Source: Hawksworthiomyces lignivorus (lineage: Eukaryota > Ascomycota > Sordariomycetes > Ophiostomatales > Ophiostomataceae). From it: a stretch of 64,000 bases of DNA. This document shows, piece by piece, positions 21,124 through 34,100 of this stretch; positions within the stretch are counted from its first letter, which is position 1, and each line of letters opens with the position of its first letter. Position numbers and translations under genes: made by a program. The stretch spans positions 186,001 to 250,000 of the forward strand of contig NTMA01000026.1 in assembly GCA_002917075.1 (NCBI GenBank). The letters run 5' to 3'. Under the pieces are notes generated by a model. That model was not told where the DNA came from. It searched no databases and saw nothing but the letters and a program-made list of their open reading frames with translations.

Positions 21124-24100
21124 TTAGCCTCTGGAGTATGGGTGGTAGCCGCGGCTGGCGCCGCCACGGCCGCCGCCTCGGTAGTTTGCGCCGGGCCGCC
21201 CTGCGTTTTTTGGCCCCGTAGGTGCGTTCGCCGGTGGCGCATTGGTCGGATCGTTCGGGTTGCCCTGTGGGCGGTTGTTGCGGTGGAACCCGCCGCGGCC
21301 GACCTGGTTCATGTTTCCCTGCGATCCGTCGTCGTACATGCCGTCCCACGACTGCTGGCTGCCGCCAAAGCCAGCGCCGCCGCCGCCGTTTCCATTGCCT
21401 CCAGGGCCAGTGCTAGGTCCAACACTGCCGCTTCGGCTTTGCTGGTCGTACTTCTGCGGCTCATACATCTGCTGGTCCATTGGGCTGAAGTTGCCCCGTC
21501 CAGCTCCGCCGGGGCCACCACCCGCGCCGGGGCCTCCGCCAGGGCCGCCGCCCTGTTGCTGTTGCTGCTGCTGCTGCGCCATCATCTGCTGCATCATCTG
21601 CGGGTTCATGCCTGGGCCCATGCCGTTGTTGCCGCCCCCGCGGCCCATCATCTGCTGCATTTGCTGCATCTGCATCATTTGCATCATCTGGGGGTTCATC
21701 CCTATGCCGCCCATGCCGCCCATGTTGCCCATATTGCCCATGCCTCCTATACCGCCCATATTACCCATGTTCCCCATGTTGCCCATGCCGCCGCCCATGC
21801 CGCGGTTCATAGCCATCTGCTGCTGCATCATGGCGAAGTAATGCTGCATACGTTGCCAGTATTGCGCCATCAGCTGCGGAGTCATGCCACCTGCGGCACC
21901 GCCGGCGCCGCCCATCTGCTGGCCTCCTACACTCCCCTGATCATCGTATCCTGCGTTCGGGCCCCCTTTCCGGAACTTGCCAGCTGCGCCTCGCCGGTCA
22001 AAGCCGTCTTCATCCCGCAGATTGCCGCGGGGCTGGGCCTTCTTCACTTCAATTGGCTTGCCGTGAATCTCAAGCTCTGCCGCAAGACACGCCTCGACAC
22101 CTGCCTCGGACTCAAATGTGACGAACCCAAATCCTCTCGGCCGGCCTGTGTCCTTGTCCATCATAAGTGTGGCATCGAAGACGCGGCCAAATTGTGCAAA
22201 GTAGTCTCTAAACTCCTGATCTGTTGTTTCTTGCGACACACCGCCAACAAAAATTTTTGAAGTCTTTTCTTGTTCATCGCGTGGAATTGCTCGCTTGGGG
22301 TCGATCTACCAGGGAGAAAAAGGCCAAAGGGTTAGCATCTAGGGTCGGGTTCTCCCTCGTGAAAGCCGTAAATGGTCCCTTGACAAGGAGTAAAAGAAGG
22401 GAACATACAATTTTTCCATCCAGGTAGTGTTCCTTGACCATGACAATGTTGACGGTCTTGGGATCTTTGAATGTCAAAAATCCGAAACCGCGTGACCGCC
22501 CCGTGGCGCTGTCGCGCATAACGGTGCACTCGAGAACTTCGCCAAACTGGGAAAAGTAATCGCGGAGGGATTCTAACGTGTTGGTGAGCTTTTGTCTCTT
22601 TCTGATTTTTATAGAAGATAAAGTATTCTAACTTACGATCTGTGGTTTCCCAGTTTAGACCGCCGATGAACATCTTCCTATAAACATTATTAGTGTCTGG
22701 ATATCCCTACATGAGATTAAGATGCATGGTTCACGCATAGAGAGAAAGAAAAGAAGACGATAAAGCATGACCAAAAATGAAAAGGACTATAAGACAAGGT
22801 TCCGGATGTACTGCAGCCCATGTGTCCTGGCAACCAAACAGAATAAGGTAATAGAACAGCGCTGACAACAAACATCTTGCGGGGCATTGCGCCACCGCGA
22901 AAGACGCCTGAACTCTGTGGCCAACAACAGCAGCATCATAGCAGCAGAAAAATTTTTGAATCGCTGAGCCTGAAAGAGATAACTTTCACCACGAAGCTCA
23001 GGCCACCAACCGTTCATTTCTGTTCTGCATCTGGAGCCTGCTACTGGCAGCGTCCCTTGCACAATTCAGATACGAAGACATAGAGGCTCTCCTAGCAGCC
23101 ACGCACTCGGCCGAGCTTGCCAGAGCATTTAAAGGAATGCAATCGTTTGATGCTAGAGGTTTCACATTCATGGCGCCGTGTGTGTTGTCTGGGTGTGGGC
23201 GAGATAGTTGTTGAGAAAGCTCGAGGTGGCTCTCAGGCGACAGATTCGACGAGGGAGTGAAGGCCATGTGATTAATGAAGAGAACAGAAGAGAATATCCA
23301 TGTGCATAAGACACAATCACGGCACATTCTTGGGATGAATGCGCCGGACAAGCAAACGAGAAACGATTCGCTGAGAATTGCTGCCTTGCTGGTGGGAGTT
23401 TCTTGAATTTTCTTTCTCTCTTGTCTCTTTGATTTCTTGCTTCTCTTTTTTCCTTGTTCTGTTTCTGAGTCTGTCTGTCTGTCTCTTGCAAGTCTTTGCT
23501 ACCGTTAAGCTAAGTACTTGTCTCGAGCGCTAGTCGCTGCCAATCTCTCTGGTTGTATCTCTGTTGTGTACAGAACTGTGTAGATCTGCTACTTGCAAAT
23601 GCAGACCTAAAACACAATACAGCAGGAGACTCATCTGGTTTGGATCTGGGAGGCTATAGAAAGTAGGAGCGTGACGACAGCCCCCAATCTGACTATGTGT
23701 AGAGTAAAATGTGGTCTCTATGCTTCCCAGGATATATGTCGACCGTCAACACGACGCAGTGAAAACCGATCATATACCGCAGCGACATGTTCATGCCGTA
23801 TATCTGAACCTGGAACTGAGCTCTTCTCTGGCGCTGTATGCCCCTCTCAATTGGCTTTATCCCGGCTTCGTCTAACAGACGACCCGAGACATCTTCCTCA
23901 GCTCTTCCCGCCATATCATATAGATACCGCATCCCACTTTTTTGTACAGCCCAAGCTAGGTATTTCCAGCAGCCTTTTTGCACAACCAGCCTTCGACACG
24001 GCACCCTTATAGTAGACGGAGGCCAAATACCTTTCCTCCTCTTTTTGGCTGCCGCTCGAAGTCGAAACGCCAATACATTGGCAATTTCGACAACAACGGC

Positions 24101-24718
24101 AGAACTCATACGCAGGACAGGAAAAAAACAAAGTAAAATAAAAAAATGTTTGCAGCATTTACAATACCAAGGCGCAAAGCACACAAGGAACTAAACTTAC
24201 CCATCTTCCTTCGAGTTCGGGCCTCCCTTGGCACCTGGTGCTCCTAAATGTGACGCAGGGGAGTAGTGTGCACCGCCCATCTGAGGAGCTTCTTCTGTGC
24301 GCTGGTTGATGTTGTTGTTGCTACTGCTTCCGTTACCTAGGTTGAAGTCCACTTCGTCGTCGTCGTCATCGTATTCCTCGCGCATTGTGTCATCGTACTC
24401 GCCGCCCTGATCTATTGCGTTCGGATCGTCGCCATGGTCGCCCTGAGGAGCAGATTCTGCGGCAGCAGCTGCAACAGCGGCTGATGGAGCTGCTGCTGCT
24501 GGCTGCGCTGGTTGCTGTGGTACGGCGGAGGCAGCAGCGGGAGCGGCCGCCTTGGATGCTTGAGGCTCGTCATCATTATAGCTGCAAGACAAGAGTTAGA
24601 TTTGTCCATTGACGTAATACAGCTAGACGCTCCATAAAACGCCGCCTTTGAGAATCATTACAAGCTTGACTCACAGATCTGCGAAGAGCTCATCATCGAA
24701 ATTCTCGGCTTCAGTCAT
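21124..24718 (-). CDS. HRP1: Hrp1-like hnRNP, two-RRM mRNA 3'-end processing protein
   Basis: Minus-strand exons 24718..24675, 24581..24201, 22677..22637, 22572..22409 and 22305..21124 (603 residues). Order: short acidic start [15 protein letters not shown], an Ala/Pro/Gln-rich and Asp/Glu-rich region, RRM1 ([20 protein letters not shown]), RRM2 ([20 protein letters not shown]), then a Met/Gly/Gln/Asn-rich low-complexity tail ending in RGG-type repeats. This is the layout of yeast Hrp1/Nab4, a subunit of cleavage factor I that binds polyadenylation enhancer RNA and shuttles from the nucleus. Intron 2 is about 1523 bases, far longer than any other here. Splice sites there are GTAAGT and TATAG. 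The prion-like tail may allow condensation (inference). Confidence 0.92.
22678..24200 (-). other. HRP1: Unusually long intron of the Hrp1-like gene
   Basis: A 1523-base intron separates the acidic N-terminal exons from RRM1. Donor and acceptor are clean and the phase is right. Within it I see no third RRM, no convincing coding exon and no tRNA fold. It could hold regulatory or alternatively spliced sequence; that is inference. Confidence 0.7.
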
Positions 24719-25576
24719 TTTCACTAGATTCAAGACGGGAGGGCAATGGGGATGTGGCGAGGGAGGGGGGAAGAGGCGCGTGAGGTAGAGGAGTGAGGGA
24801 TATTCGAAGGAGAATACGGAAAAGAAGAAAGAGGGTAAGACGCAAATGGGATAAGAAAGTGGAACGAAGCAACGAGAACCTCGAAAGATATGGCGGACTT
24901 GCCGGGGTTGTGAGAAGAAGTGGGAGATGGAAGTAAGATACGCCTGCAGGGACAGGAGGAGAAACACGCGGCGGGTTAGAGAAAAAAGACAGCCAGGGCA
25001 ATTCTTCTCCTCATTGCCTCCACCCCGATTGGGTGTGTCCCGTGTCCCGCCTGCGTGGAATGCTTAGTCACTTGCAAACCGATTAGCAAGTTCTGCCTGA
25101 GGAACCAACCAGCCTCCCGCAAACCGGAGGCCAGTATTGCCCTCGCGCTCCTTCCCCCTGCAAGCTGGATTTAGCACCCACTCCTCCCACTGTGGCATGC
25201 AGGTGCGGCGGTGTTTCTCCCCGCCTAAGGTGTTGGCAGCATTGGCAGGAGTAAGTACGAGTAAGTAGTGGTGGGGCTCTCAACAAACGGCCAATTCATC
25301 GTTGTCTTCGTCCTCGAACCACTACTAGCATCAGCTAAAGTCGCAGAACGCCCTTCGAACAGCAGACTGCGAAAAAGAGACGACCAAAGCATGGGACAGC
25401 AGCAGGCTCTGCGCCCTATTTTGTTATCTGGACAGCTCGATCTCTCTCCATCTCTTCGCGAGGAGCCTCGCTCCCCAGAGCTTCTCAATCTCCCCACTAT
25501 GAACGCATGAATACGCGCCTTGAATAGATCACGTCTACAAGGTCCTCGGAGCTCAACAACGAGCTTTTAAGGCACC
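24719..25576. promoter_or_regulatory. Divergent promoter of HRP1 and GYP1-like genes
   Basis: About 860 bases lie between divergent start codons. The region is pyrimidine-rich when read toward each gene, typical of highly expressed fungal promoters and leaders. No discrete operator is identified and no gene is supported inside. Confidence 0.5.
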
Positions 25577-27898
25577 ATGTTCTCTTCCTCGGGAAGCGGC
25601 AAGAAGCCGCCATCCCAGGTATGCTGTTCTTTTTGGTAATTCCGTCCTGCTACGGAGCTCAACTTGGCACTAACTCATACCTTCAAACAACAGCAGCAGG
25701 AGATGGTGCAGGTCGGTATGTAAAGTCGCCCGTGTAGGCGGCCGGGCAACCCCCCTAGCTTTTCGAATCCACAAGAGGCTATGTATTAAAGAGGATCTTT
25801 GCTGATATCATGTTCCTATTTCGCTTCACGACTTGCAGACAGAGCCGAGTAAGTCCTCCACTATGCCGCTTTCTTAGCTTCGGCAGTTTATGTCATCTAA
25901 TAGTCTTCTTATAGTTCCTCTTCGCCATTCTGGAGGACTCCTAACCGCGAGTCTGCTCCCAAGAAGAGCTCTGATAGCAGTGGTCGACGTGAAACCGGCG
26001 GCATAGTTGTTGGCGCGTCCTACTCGCATGCCGACATGCTCAAATTCGACTCCTTGTATGGCCACAGTCGTTTGAACCCCTCCTGTGTCGACTGTCTTAT
26101 GCTAACCAAGGAATAAGAAATCTTTCTGGCTCCTCTTCGCGACCACGTACGCCACCTTCATCCTCAGCCAAAGCACACAACGCAAGCAGCACCCATTCTC
26201 CGCCGCCAAAACATGGAAGCTCTAGTGCCTCGGCCCCACCTTTTCGAAATTACAAGAGCTTCTTGTCAAATACAGATGACGATTGGAATGCAGACGAGAG
26301 CGAAGATGTATATGATTATGATGAAGATGACGGTGACGAGTTTGGCTTACCAAGCCTCTCCAACATGAAGCGGAGAACAAGGCGAATGGCTGCTGCGGCC
26401 GCACAGAATAGCAGCCAGAATAGCAGCACAGGGCTAATAAAGGGCCCCGGCAGGAGCGGCAGCCTTGGGGGGGACGGCGGCTCGTCCGTGCTCGAAGACG
26501 CTGACCTTTCGTCTCCCCTAAGTAGCCTACACACACGACGGTATTCAAACAGCGCCGATATTGCCGTCGAGCGACCTGCTCCTTCTTACCCGATGCCCAA
26601 GAAGAGCGAAGGGAAGATCCTGCGACCACAGTACAAAGACATCCTCAGAGACCCTGCAAATGCCTTGCATCTCATCAGTCACGCCCCGATACCGCCCAAC
26701 GCCAGCACGAAGGAAGTCGAAGCTATTAATTCGCGAATACACAGGATAAACAAATTCAAAAAGCTACTGCAGGCGTCCACCATACCCCTCCCTGACCTGC
26801 GGGCTTTAGCATGGTCGGGCATCCCACAAGAGGTGCGTGCCATGACCTGGCAGCTCCTCCTGAGCTACCTGCCCACGAGCAGTGATCGCCGCGTGGCCAC
26901 GCTCGAGAGGAAGCGGAAAGAATATCTCGACGGCGTGCGGCAGGCATTTGATCGAGGCGGGTCCGCAGGCGGCCCTGGGAGGGGCGATGCGGGAGCACAG
27001 AGCAGCAACTCGCCAGCAAGCAGCCGTGGACGAGGGCTGGACGAGGCCATCTGGCATCAGATCAGCATCGACGTGCCGCGGACAAACCCGCACATCGAGC
27101 TGTACGGATACGAGGCGACGCAGCGGTCTTTGGAACGGATACTGTACGTGTGGGCGGTTCGTCATCCGGCTAGCGGCTATGTGCAGGGCATCAACGATCT
27201 CGTAACGCCGTTCTGGCAGGTTTTCTTGGGCGTCTACATCGCCGACCCGGACATCGAGACGGGCATGGACCCGGGCCAGCTGCCGCGGGCTGTTCTCGAC
27301 GCTGTCGAAGCCGACTCCTTCTGGTGTCTGACAAAGCTTCTCGATGGCATCCAGGACCACTATATTGTGGCGCAGCCGGGGATCCAGCGCCAGGTGGCCG
27401 CGCTGCGTGATCTCACGTCACGGATCGACGCCCCCCTCGCGAAGCACCTAGAGGAGGAGCACGTCGAGTTTATCCAGTTTAGTTTTCGGTGGATGAACTG
27501 CCTTCTAATGCGGGAGATTAGCGTGAAAAATACCATTCGCATGTGGGATACGTACATGGTGAGACGTCTCCCCGAGATATTTTTACGTTTTCTAGTCTAT
27601 TTTTGGCACTGACTCGACCATGCTAACGCAACCATTGCAGGCTGAGGAAAACGGCTTTTCCGAGTTCCATCTCTACGTCTGCGCCGCTTTTCTGGTCAAG
27701 TGGTCCAGCAAACTGTGCGGAATGGACTTTCAAGAGATTATGATGTTTCTTCAGTCACTGCCCACGCGCGACTGGACCGAGAAGGACATTGAGCTCCTCC
27801 TCAGCGAGGCATACATCTGGCAGAGCCTGTTCAAAGGCTCGTCTGCTCATCTGCGCGGCCCATCCAGCCGGGCGCCATCAACTAGTATCCAGCTGTAA
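25577..27898 (+). CDS. GYP1: TBC-domain Rab GTPase-activating protein (GYP1-like)
   Basis: Six exons: 25577..25618, 25694..25715, 25839..25848, 25915..26069, 26111..27558 and 27641..27898 (644 residues). Exon 3 is a 10-base microexon; it is the only join that links MVQV to the SSSPFWRTPNRES frame. The donor of exon 4 could be 26066 or 26069 (same phase). The N-terminal half is Ser-rich and disordered; the TBC domain covers about residues 270-610. Dual fingers are visible: Arg in HQISIDVPRTNP and Gln in SGYVQGINDL. MWDTYMAEENGF and FQEIMMFLQSLPT are typical of Gyp1/TBC1D22. Gyp1 inactivates Ypt1 (Rab1) at the Golgi. Confidence 0.9.
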
Positions 27899-28296
27899 GG
27901 AAGTTTGTCGCTGGCCTCATCTTTCTCATGCACTAAACAGCATATATGTGTGCGTCTCCATCTCGTTACTGGATCATTGATTTCTTTTTTTTACGCTCAT
28001 CTTTGGATTCTGCATTTCGTTCACGCAAAAGCCACTTTACTTAATAGCAAGCCAGCCTACTTTTTATGTTTCTTTCTTATTGTTTCTTATTGTTACGAGC
28101 GTAATATTCAGTACAACAGAAGCGCTGGCATGTTCCTTATGCATTTGGTGAAAATAAGAGAGAGAAGCGTCAAGGGGCAAATAAACAGAATAGAAACCAA
28201 AACAATTGAACATCGCAGAGGAATAAAGAGGGGCCGCATAGGAGGAAAATGGTTACCAGGTAACAAAACTGCTGAAATGGGCGGATTACCCAATTA
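27899..28296. other. 3' region of GYP1-like gene and upstream spacer
   Basis: T-rich 3' region followed by A/G-rich sequence before the candidate small gene. No other feature is supported. Confidence 0.5.
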
Positions 28297-28713
28297 ATGG
28301 TTTCCGCCAAGCTTCCATCTCTTGCTCACGTCCCATATTCTGAGAGCGCCGAGGAGAGGAAAGCACTTGAAGTCGAAGCAAAATGGCTCGCCGCTCTTCC
28401 CAAGGATTACCGGTGTTTGCCGCCTTCTATCCACTCATAGCCATCGGATGACGTGGCGTCCAGCCGACGCCGAAACAACCCTCACGCTGTGCACTCGTAT
28501 GGCTGAACGAAGTCCGAGGAAGGTTTTTGTGCCCAGTCGAGGGCAAAATGAGGCGTTTGCCGAAGACGTCAACCAACTTGAAGATGCTTTTGTCTTGGAC
28601 GGTGGGGTGAGTTTGCCATTGTGGCTGCGTTTCAAAACAATGGTGTTTCTTAGCTTCGTCTTTCTTCACACCCCTTTTTTCCTTTTGCGCAGCTCAAATA
28701 TGTCCCGTCTTAG
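28297..28713 (+). CDS. Candidate small spliced gene, 76-residue protein, unknown
   Basis: Three short exons fit together in phase: 28297..28412, 28513..28606 and 28693..28713. Exon 1 starts MVSAKLPSLAHVPY and ends LAALPKDYR; exon 2 encodes RKVFVPSRGQNEAFAEDV and QLEDAFVLDGG; exon 3 adds LKYVPS and a stop. Intron 2 is textbook (GTGAGT, pyrimidine tract, TTGCGCAG). Intron 1 is weaker (GTGTTT donor, GAACGAAG acceptor). The predicted protein is charged and soluble, with no signal peptide. I do not recognise the family. Amino-acid composition and the good second intron argue for a real gene or a recent relic. Confidence 0.45.
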
Positions 28714-31162
28714 AACGAAGGGCTTGCGAAACATAATATACTTTGGATTGCCTCATAGTTAGCTGATTCCCGAAGTATTCTTCATCATTTCCAGTTTTAA
28801 GCCGAAATCCTCTCTTCGCCGCAATATCTTTCACCTCTCCTCGTTCTCTGTTCTCATCGCTCGGCCAATATTATTGCACTGCATTTATTGATTCGGCCGC
28901 ACCGTGTGGGATGGCATACGCGTGTTCCGTGTGCTTTTGGTTTCCGATTCTATCTCCTGATGGCTCCCTTGCATGGCAGTCGTTTAATTGGAGATCTATA
29001 TTGTGAAACCAAAGTAATATCGTCATATCACGTCGATCTTCACTTGAGTTTTGTCGATGGATAAGTTTTCTCTGCGGTATTTCCTTGATGGCTGTGGAAC
29101 CGCAACCCAACAAGAGCACAAATGGGCTTCTCAGAACAAGAAATAAAGAGAACAAAAAAAAAAAAAAAAAAATAATACAAGAAATATACTTCCTAATATT
29201 TGTAATATTAAATAAGCATTGATTTTCCTTTACTTCGTGTCGTTGTATAATCGGTGCAAGTGTAGGAGAGAAAGAAAGAAGAACTTTGGATATCTAAACC
29301 ATTGTGTCAGCCTTACAGCCTCTTCTCTGCTTTTCTGCTGTATATACTCTAGAGACATGCGATATTTCATTTCAGTCTTCCTGATTTTGCTTGGATTATT
29401 TATCTACGTTAAGAAAGTCTTTTTTGGCTTAAAAGACGGACTAAGCAAGTCGAGGCGGAAGAGTGATATGTTATATCTAGACTCGATTCTTTGCACCGCA
29501 AAACTTCAGTGCCGGTTCTTTTTATACTCTATTTCTTTTTCTATTTCTTTAAGCACCATATAATGAGATATATGTACACACAAGAGGAATTCGTAACCGA
29601 TCTTAGTTTGTGAACACTGAGCAAATGAAAAACTTATTACTCGAGACAGGACGGATCCTGCTTGTACGGCTCACGTAAGGTTCACAGAATCCGTAGATAT
29701 TCATATTCTCCGGATGATTATCTTTTTCGTCCCTCCCACCATTATGGCAACAGAAGCAGAGAAGCCAGAATAGAAAACTAAGCCGCGTCAGCCTATTATG
29801 AGGTGGCTATGCTAGCTTAAACGCCTTGGAGTTCGGGATCTCAGCTACCCTGATTTCCGGGGTCTACATTTTCTCTAGATTCACTTGCATTGCAGATGAT
29901 GAGATGAGTGAACTTGGCGCCCGAGACTTGTGTTCACAGAAAATACAGAGAGCCGATGGATTGTACAAAACATATCTGGTCAGCAGGGTCGAGTCTGACA
30001 TATTTGGGGCTCACCCTGAAAGCTGGTATTTGAAATACAGAGTTGCAACGGCCACCCTGACCTAATATTGAGCCCTGTCTACGGATGTATCCGCGGAAGG
30101 CAAGTGAGAGAGGTATATTCTAAGAGATGAGACACCTTGGGTCATGCAGTTATAGTGACGTGTTTAAATTTTGGAGATGAACAACAAGGCAGTCAAGGAG
30201 TCGGCCAGAATTGCAAACGTCTGCCTCTCGAAGTCTTGACAATCGCCATTTCTCCTTTTACATTTTTATCAACAAGAGCAGAGAAAGACGGTGCTAAATT
30301 AAAGTAAAGAATATTGTATGCACAGTGCCTTTCTAACTCCTGCTCTGATATTTATGTTGCCATCTACCATCTTCACTCTTCGGTGATCATGTGGTAGGTG
30401 CCAGAAAATCTATAAATCAGCATCTATAGAAGACTACATCTTAGAAGGAATTATAACAAATGTACAAGTTATCTTATGACACAAGTTATATAATTAAACG
30501 CCTGCTGAGGAGAGTTTTCTTCTCTTTCGGATGTTACTTATGCAAGTATGTGGCAAGACTGACTCTCCCTTCCAGAAAATGGCAAACTAGAAGTAGAACA
30601 GCAGGAGAGAAAGATGCCCAAACCTTCCTCGGCCTTCCGCATGAGCTTGCGAAGAGGCACCCCCTTGATACCCCGTCTGAGGAGTGGTATTGTCATGTTA
30701 GCACGAACAACAAAGTATCCAGACTAAAGGCTCGCTGTTCACCGCTCTTCACTATATTTCGCCTCAGCATTCTCTCACGACAAAAAGAAGACACATAGAC
30801 ACTCTAAAGTATTTTGCTTTCTGTAGGAGAGACAAAGGGAAAGTAACAAGGAATTTACATGTCGAGGCGGAAGACACATTGCTGTCTGCCCGCTATCTTT
30901 CTACCCAAAGCCTCAGAATCCACACACTTGTAAATATTCCTTGACTTCCTCGTCTTGCTCTTCTTAATATCAAAATTGGAGCAGTTTGTATGTTGATGCA
31001 AAAGCAGTCTTCAAGGGATAGCACAATGTGGAACATGCATTTATAGCATCCTATCAGGGAAAGGCCATCCGAGTTGTTTACTGTGCTGCTTAAGCGTCTT
31101 AATTACGGAGAGCATTTTATCTTCTTCAGCTTTCTCAATCAAACTGCACATTGTTTTTCTTT

Positions 31163-31194
<32 letters not shown>

Positions 31195-34100
31195 CCCCTC
31201 AAAGATCTGTCATAATGTGTAAAGGTGTGGATAATAAAGAGAGAGTGCAAATTTGAAAGCCCACCCAAGCCATAGCTCGCTCTCTTGTTTTTTATTGCCT
31301 GTATCAACTTTAAAACTGTATCTCATCAACTTTACTCCCGGTGAGCATCATATCCAGGGCCGTCAAAATTGCAACATGGAAATAATCCCCTAGAAGGAAT
31401 GGCGAAGGAATGATTATTGCAGATGGAGACTTGACCAAAATTAAAATAACCTTTTCCCTCTTTGCCGCCCCATAAGTGCGTCTGTCTTATTTCCATTTGG
31501 TGCCATAAGTTACACTTCTTCCAAAAGATCAGCTGTTAGAGTATTTGTGGGAATGAGCTGCAGGGACTCGGTTCCAAGCTGCAAGGGGTAGAGAGACCAT
31601 CTAGACCAAGCTCGCAGACGTTAGAATCTTAAGCTGTCTTTGTCCGGGACACCTACTCGAGACGTGTAACTTTACATATCTCACGAGAAGTCGTCTTTTG
31701 CTTCTGCACAAAATTCACAAACATTCATGCTATCAAAGATCTCGACACATCTAGTGACTCCCATTGCATTATTACTGGTATATATGGAAAAGTTACGTCT
31801 TCGGAATGATAGCCGGTATTGTTTTGAAACATTAAATCGTGCCTCTCACAGCCTATTAACCTGTATCAAACAAGACACGATCGTACTCGCAGCTTGGCTG
31901 ACTCTTGTCGCATGCGCCAATATTGAATCAAGCTTGATGGATGGTAGTGTCAGCGATTGAAGGATTGAGAGGGTTAGAATAATCCTTCTATTATCGAGTG
32001 TCAGAAAACTTACAGCAGATTCTGGCACTGGGCATCCATGTCCCTTATCCGAGCTCAGAATTTGTCAAACATGACGGAATATCTTTGAAGATGCTACCTA
32101 TTTATGTTATGGCATTCCTGTACCTAATTCAATATGCTCCACAAGTGAGATTATTTGCCTTCTATTAGTAAAAGTCGCTGAAATAAAATATTGCAATGAA
32201 ATTTTGAGTTCTTGCAATGCAAACAATTATCTATGCAGCTCCCCCAATCCCCGGTTCGTACCGAAGGATGGTGCTCTCTGTCTTCCCTGCTCTCTGTCTT
32301 TGTACGCGCACCCATTCAGCCTTGTGCGTACTTGACATATATCGATATTTGTGCAGCTAATACAATGATGTCGGCCAATATAATAAGCCTAGGCGAATTT
32401 CGCCTGCTCGGTTTGACCCGCACTGACGTATTGTGACGAGGCATAAACGCCATCTAGCCAAACGCGGATCACTGGTTTATCAGCTCTCAGCACCTGTCTT
32501 GTTCTTTTCTGTGCGCAAACGGTTCTCTTCTCTTTCTTTCTGTTCCATGACCAGCCAAACGCGTAATCTCAGTTGCCAGCTTGCATAAGTGCGCCCCGAA
32601 ATATGATTTTCTTCCTCTGAATTTTCTGACCTAAGAAACTTTAACAAGAGACGAAGTAACGTCAGATGCTGAGGGTTGCGTAAGTAATTGTGGAGTCGCC
32701 ACTTGTTTTGGATAGAGAGTCGATCAGCGCGGGCACGAACAAGCTCAGGTCGGCTCCGATAGATTGCAATATCTGCCGAGCACCGTAGGGCGGAAGCTAT
32801 TCAACCTGCACTTTAAGCATGATTGGGTGGGGATCCAGTTCTGCCATTTGCCGGCAGAATGCAGAAACACCGATAATCCTCGACGGGCTTCTGGGCTGCG
32901 GATGCAAAAATAAATGAATAGTAGCCTATTTGCAGCGGATTTGATATAGGTCGACAGCTTGAAGACCTTATGCATTCATGCCTTTTTTTCTACCTTTCTT
33001 TTTTTGTCCTTCGTTAACGTCCTTGTTCCACGCTCCGACAATTCTCACATCATTTTTGTTTCCCCAATTACTTTAGGACCCACCCACTTCTGTCCTCTCT
33101 CTCTCTCTCTCGGCTCCTGGTTTAATTTTGATAACAGCCCTGCTCGTCTTTTATTTTTACTCCTGTGCTCTTCCACCGTCCTGGCTTCCGTCCACTGACA
33201 GGACAAAAAAAAAAAAAAGAGCGGAAAGCGGCTCTCCCAGCCCAGCCACGCGGGTTTTCTCATGTCTCTTCTTTTATGCTAGTTTATTTTAGCTCTCGAC
33301 TCTAATGCTTTCCTTGACGCTGGGAAGATGCATTCCTGCGAGCGCCTCGGCATGTTCCGTTCTGGTCATCATCATCACACTGCAGGTCTCTGAAAAAAAA
33401 AGCTCAGTTTTCTTTTACTCAGCCATTGTCTGCAATCGAGTCTGTGCCGTTGTTGTAGTGCAATCTCGCCAGTGATCTTCGAGGAGCTGACGCGTTCTCT
33501 TCTTTCTGCGTGTCTGTGGGACACAGACACGCGGCGGTATGCAAGAGACTAGTAGATCGAGGGACCAGGCCTTAGCAGACACAAAATCATACCCGATGCA
33601 ACTATCCAAAGGGGCCACGGGGCGATCAGAGGCGAGGACGGACTCCTCAAAAAGGAATATGCAGGGAACAATAACCCGCAAAAAGGAACGCCTTATCTAT
33701 TTTCCTGTAACTCATCATTGACATCGTAAAGTGTAGCCCAACTGTCGTCACTCTCTGGCTGACCTTGCTGATTGGTGTAAGGGGGTTTGAAGTGTCAGCC
33801 GTTGTAGAGTGTCCCTCTTGCCTCTGCATGGAGTTACCCCAATCCAAATTCCGGCAATAGTAATATCAAATAACAGAAAGCGGAAGATCAACACACCAGA
33901 ACAGGCCCAAAGTGGAGGGTCTGCCGTCTTAAGGGAATTGCTTTTCTTAGTGTTCTTGCTTTTTTTCTCCGCCTGCGCCGCCTCCTCAGCCTCCGTTCAT
34001 ATCGAAGCCGTGTGTGATGAGAGACAGGCACGTCTTGACCACCCCTTCTGCATCATTCTGTTTTTGTTCATCCCCTCTGCCTTACTACTGTCAGCCTCCA

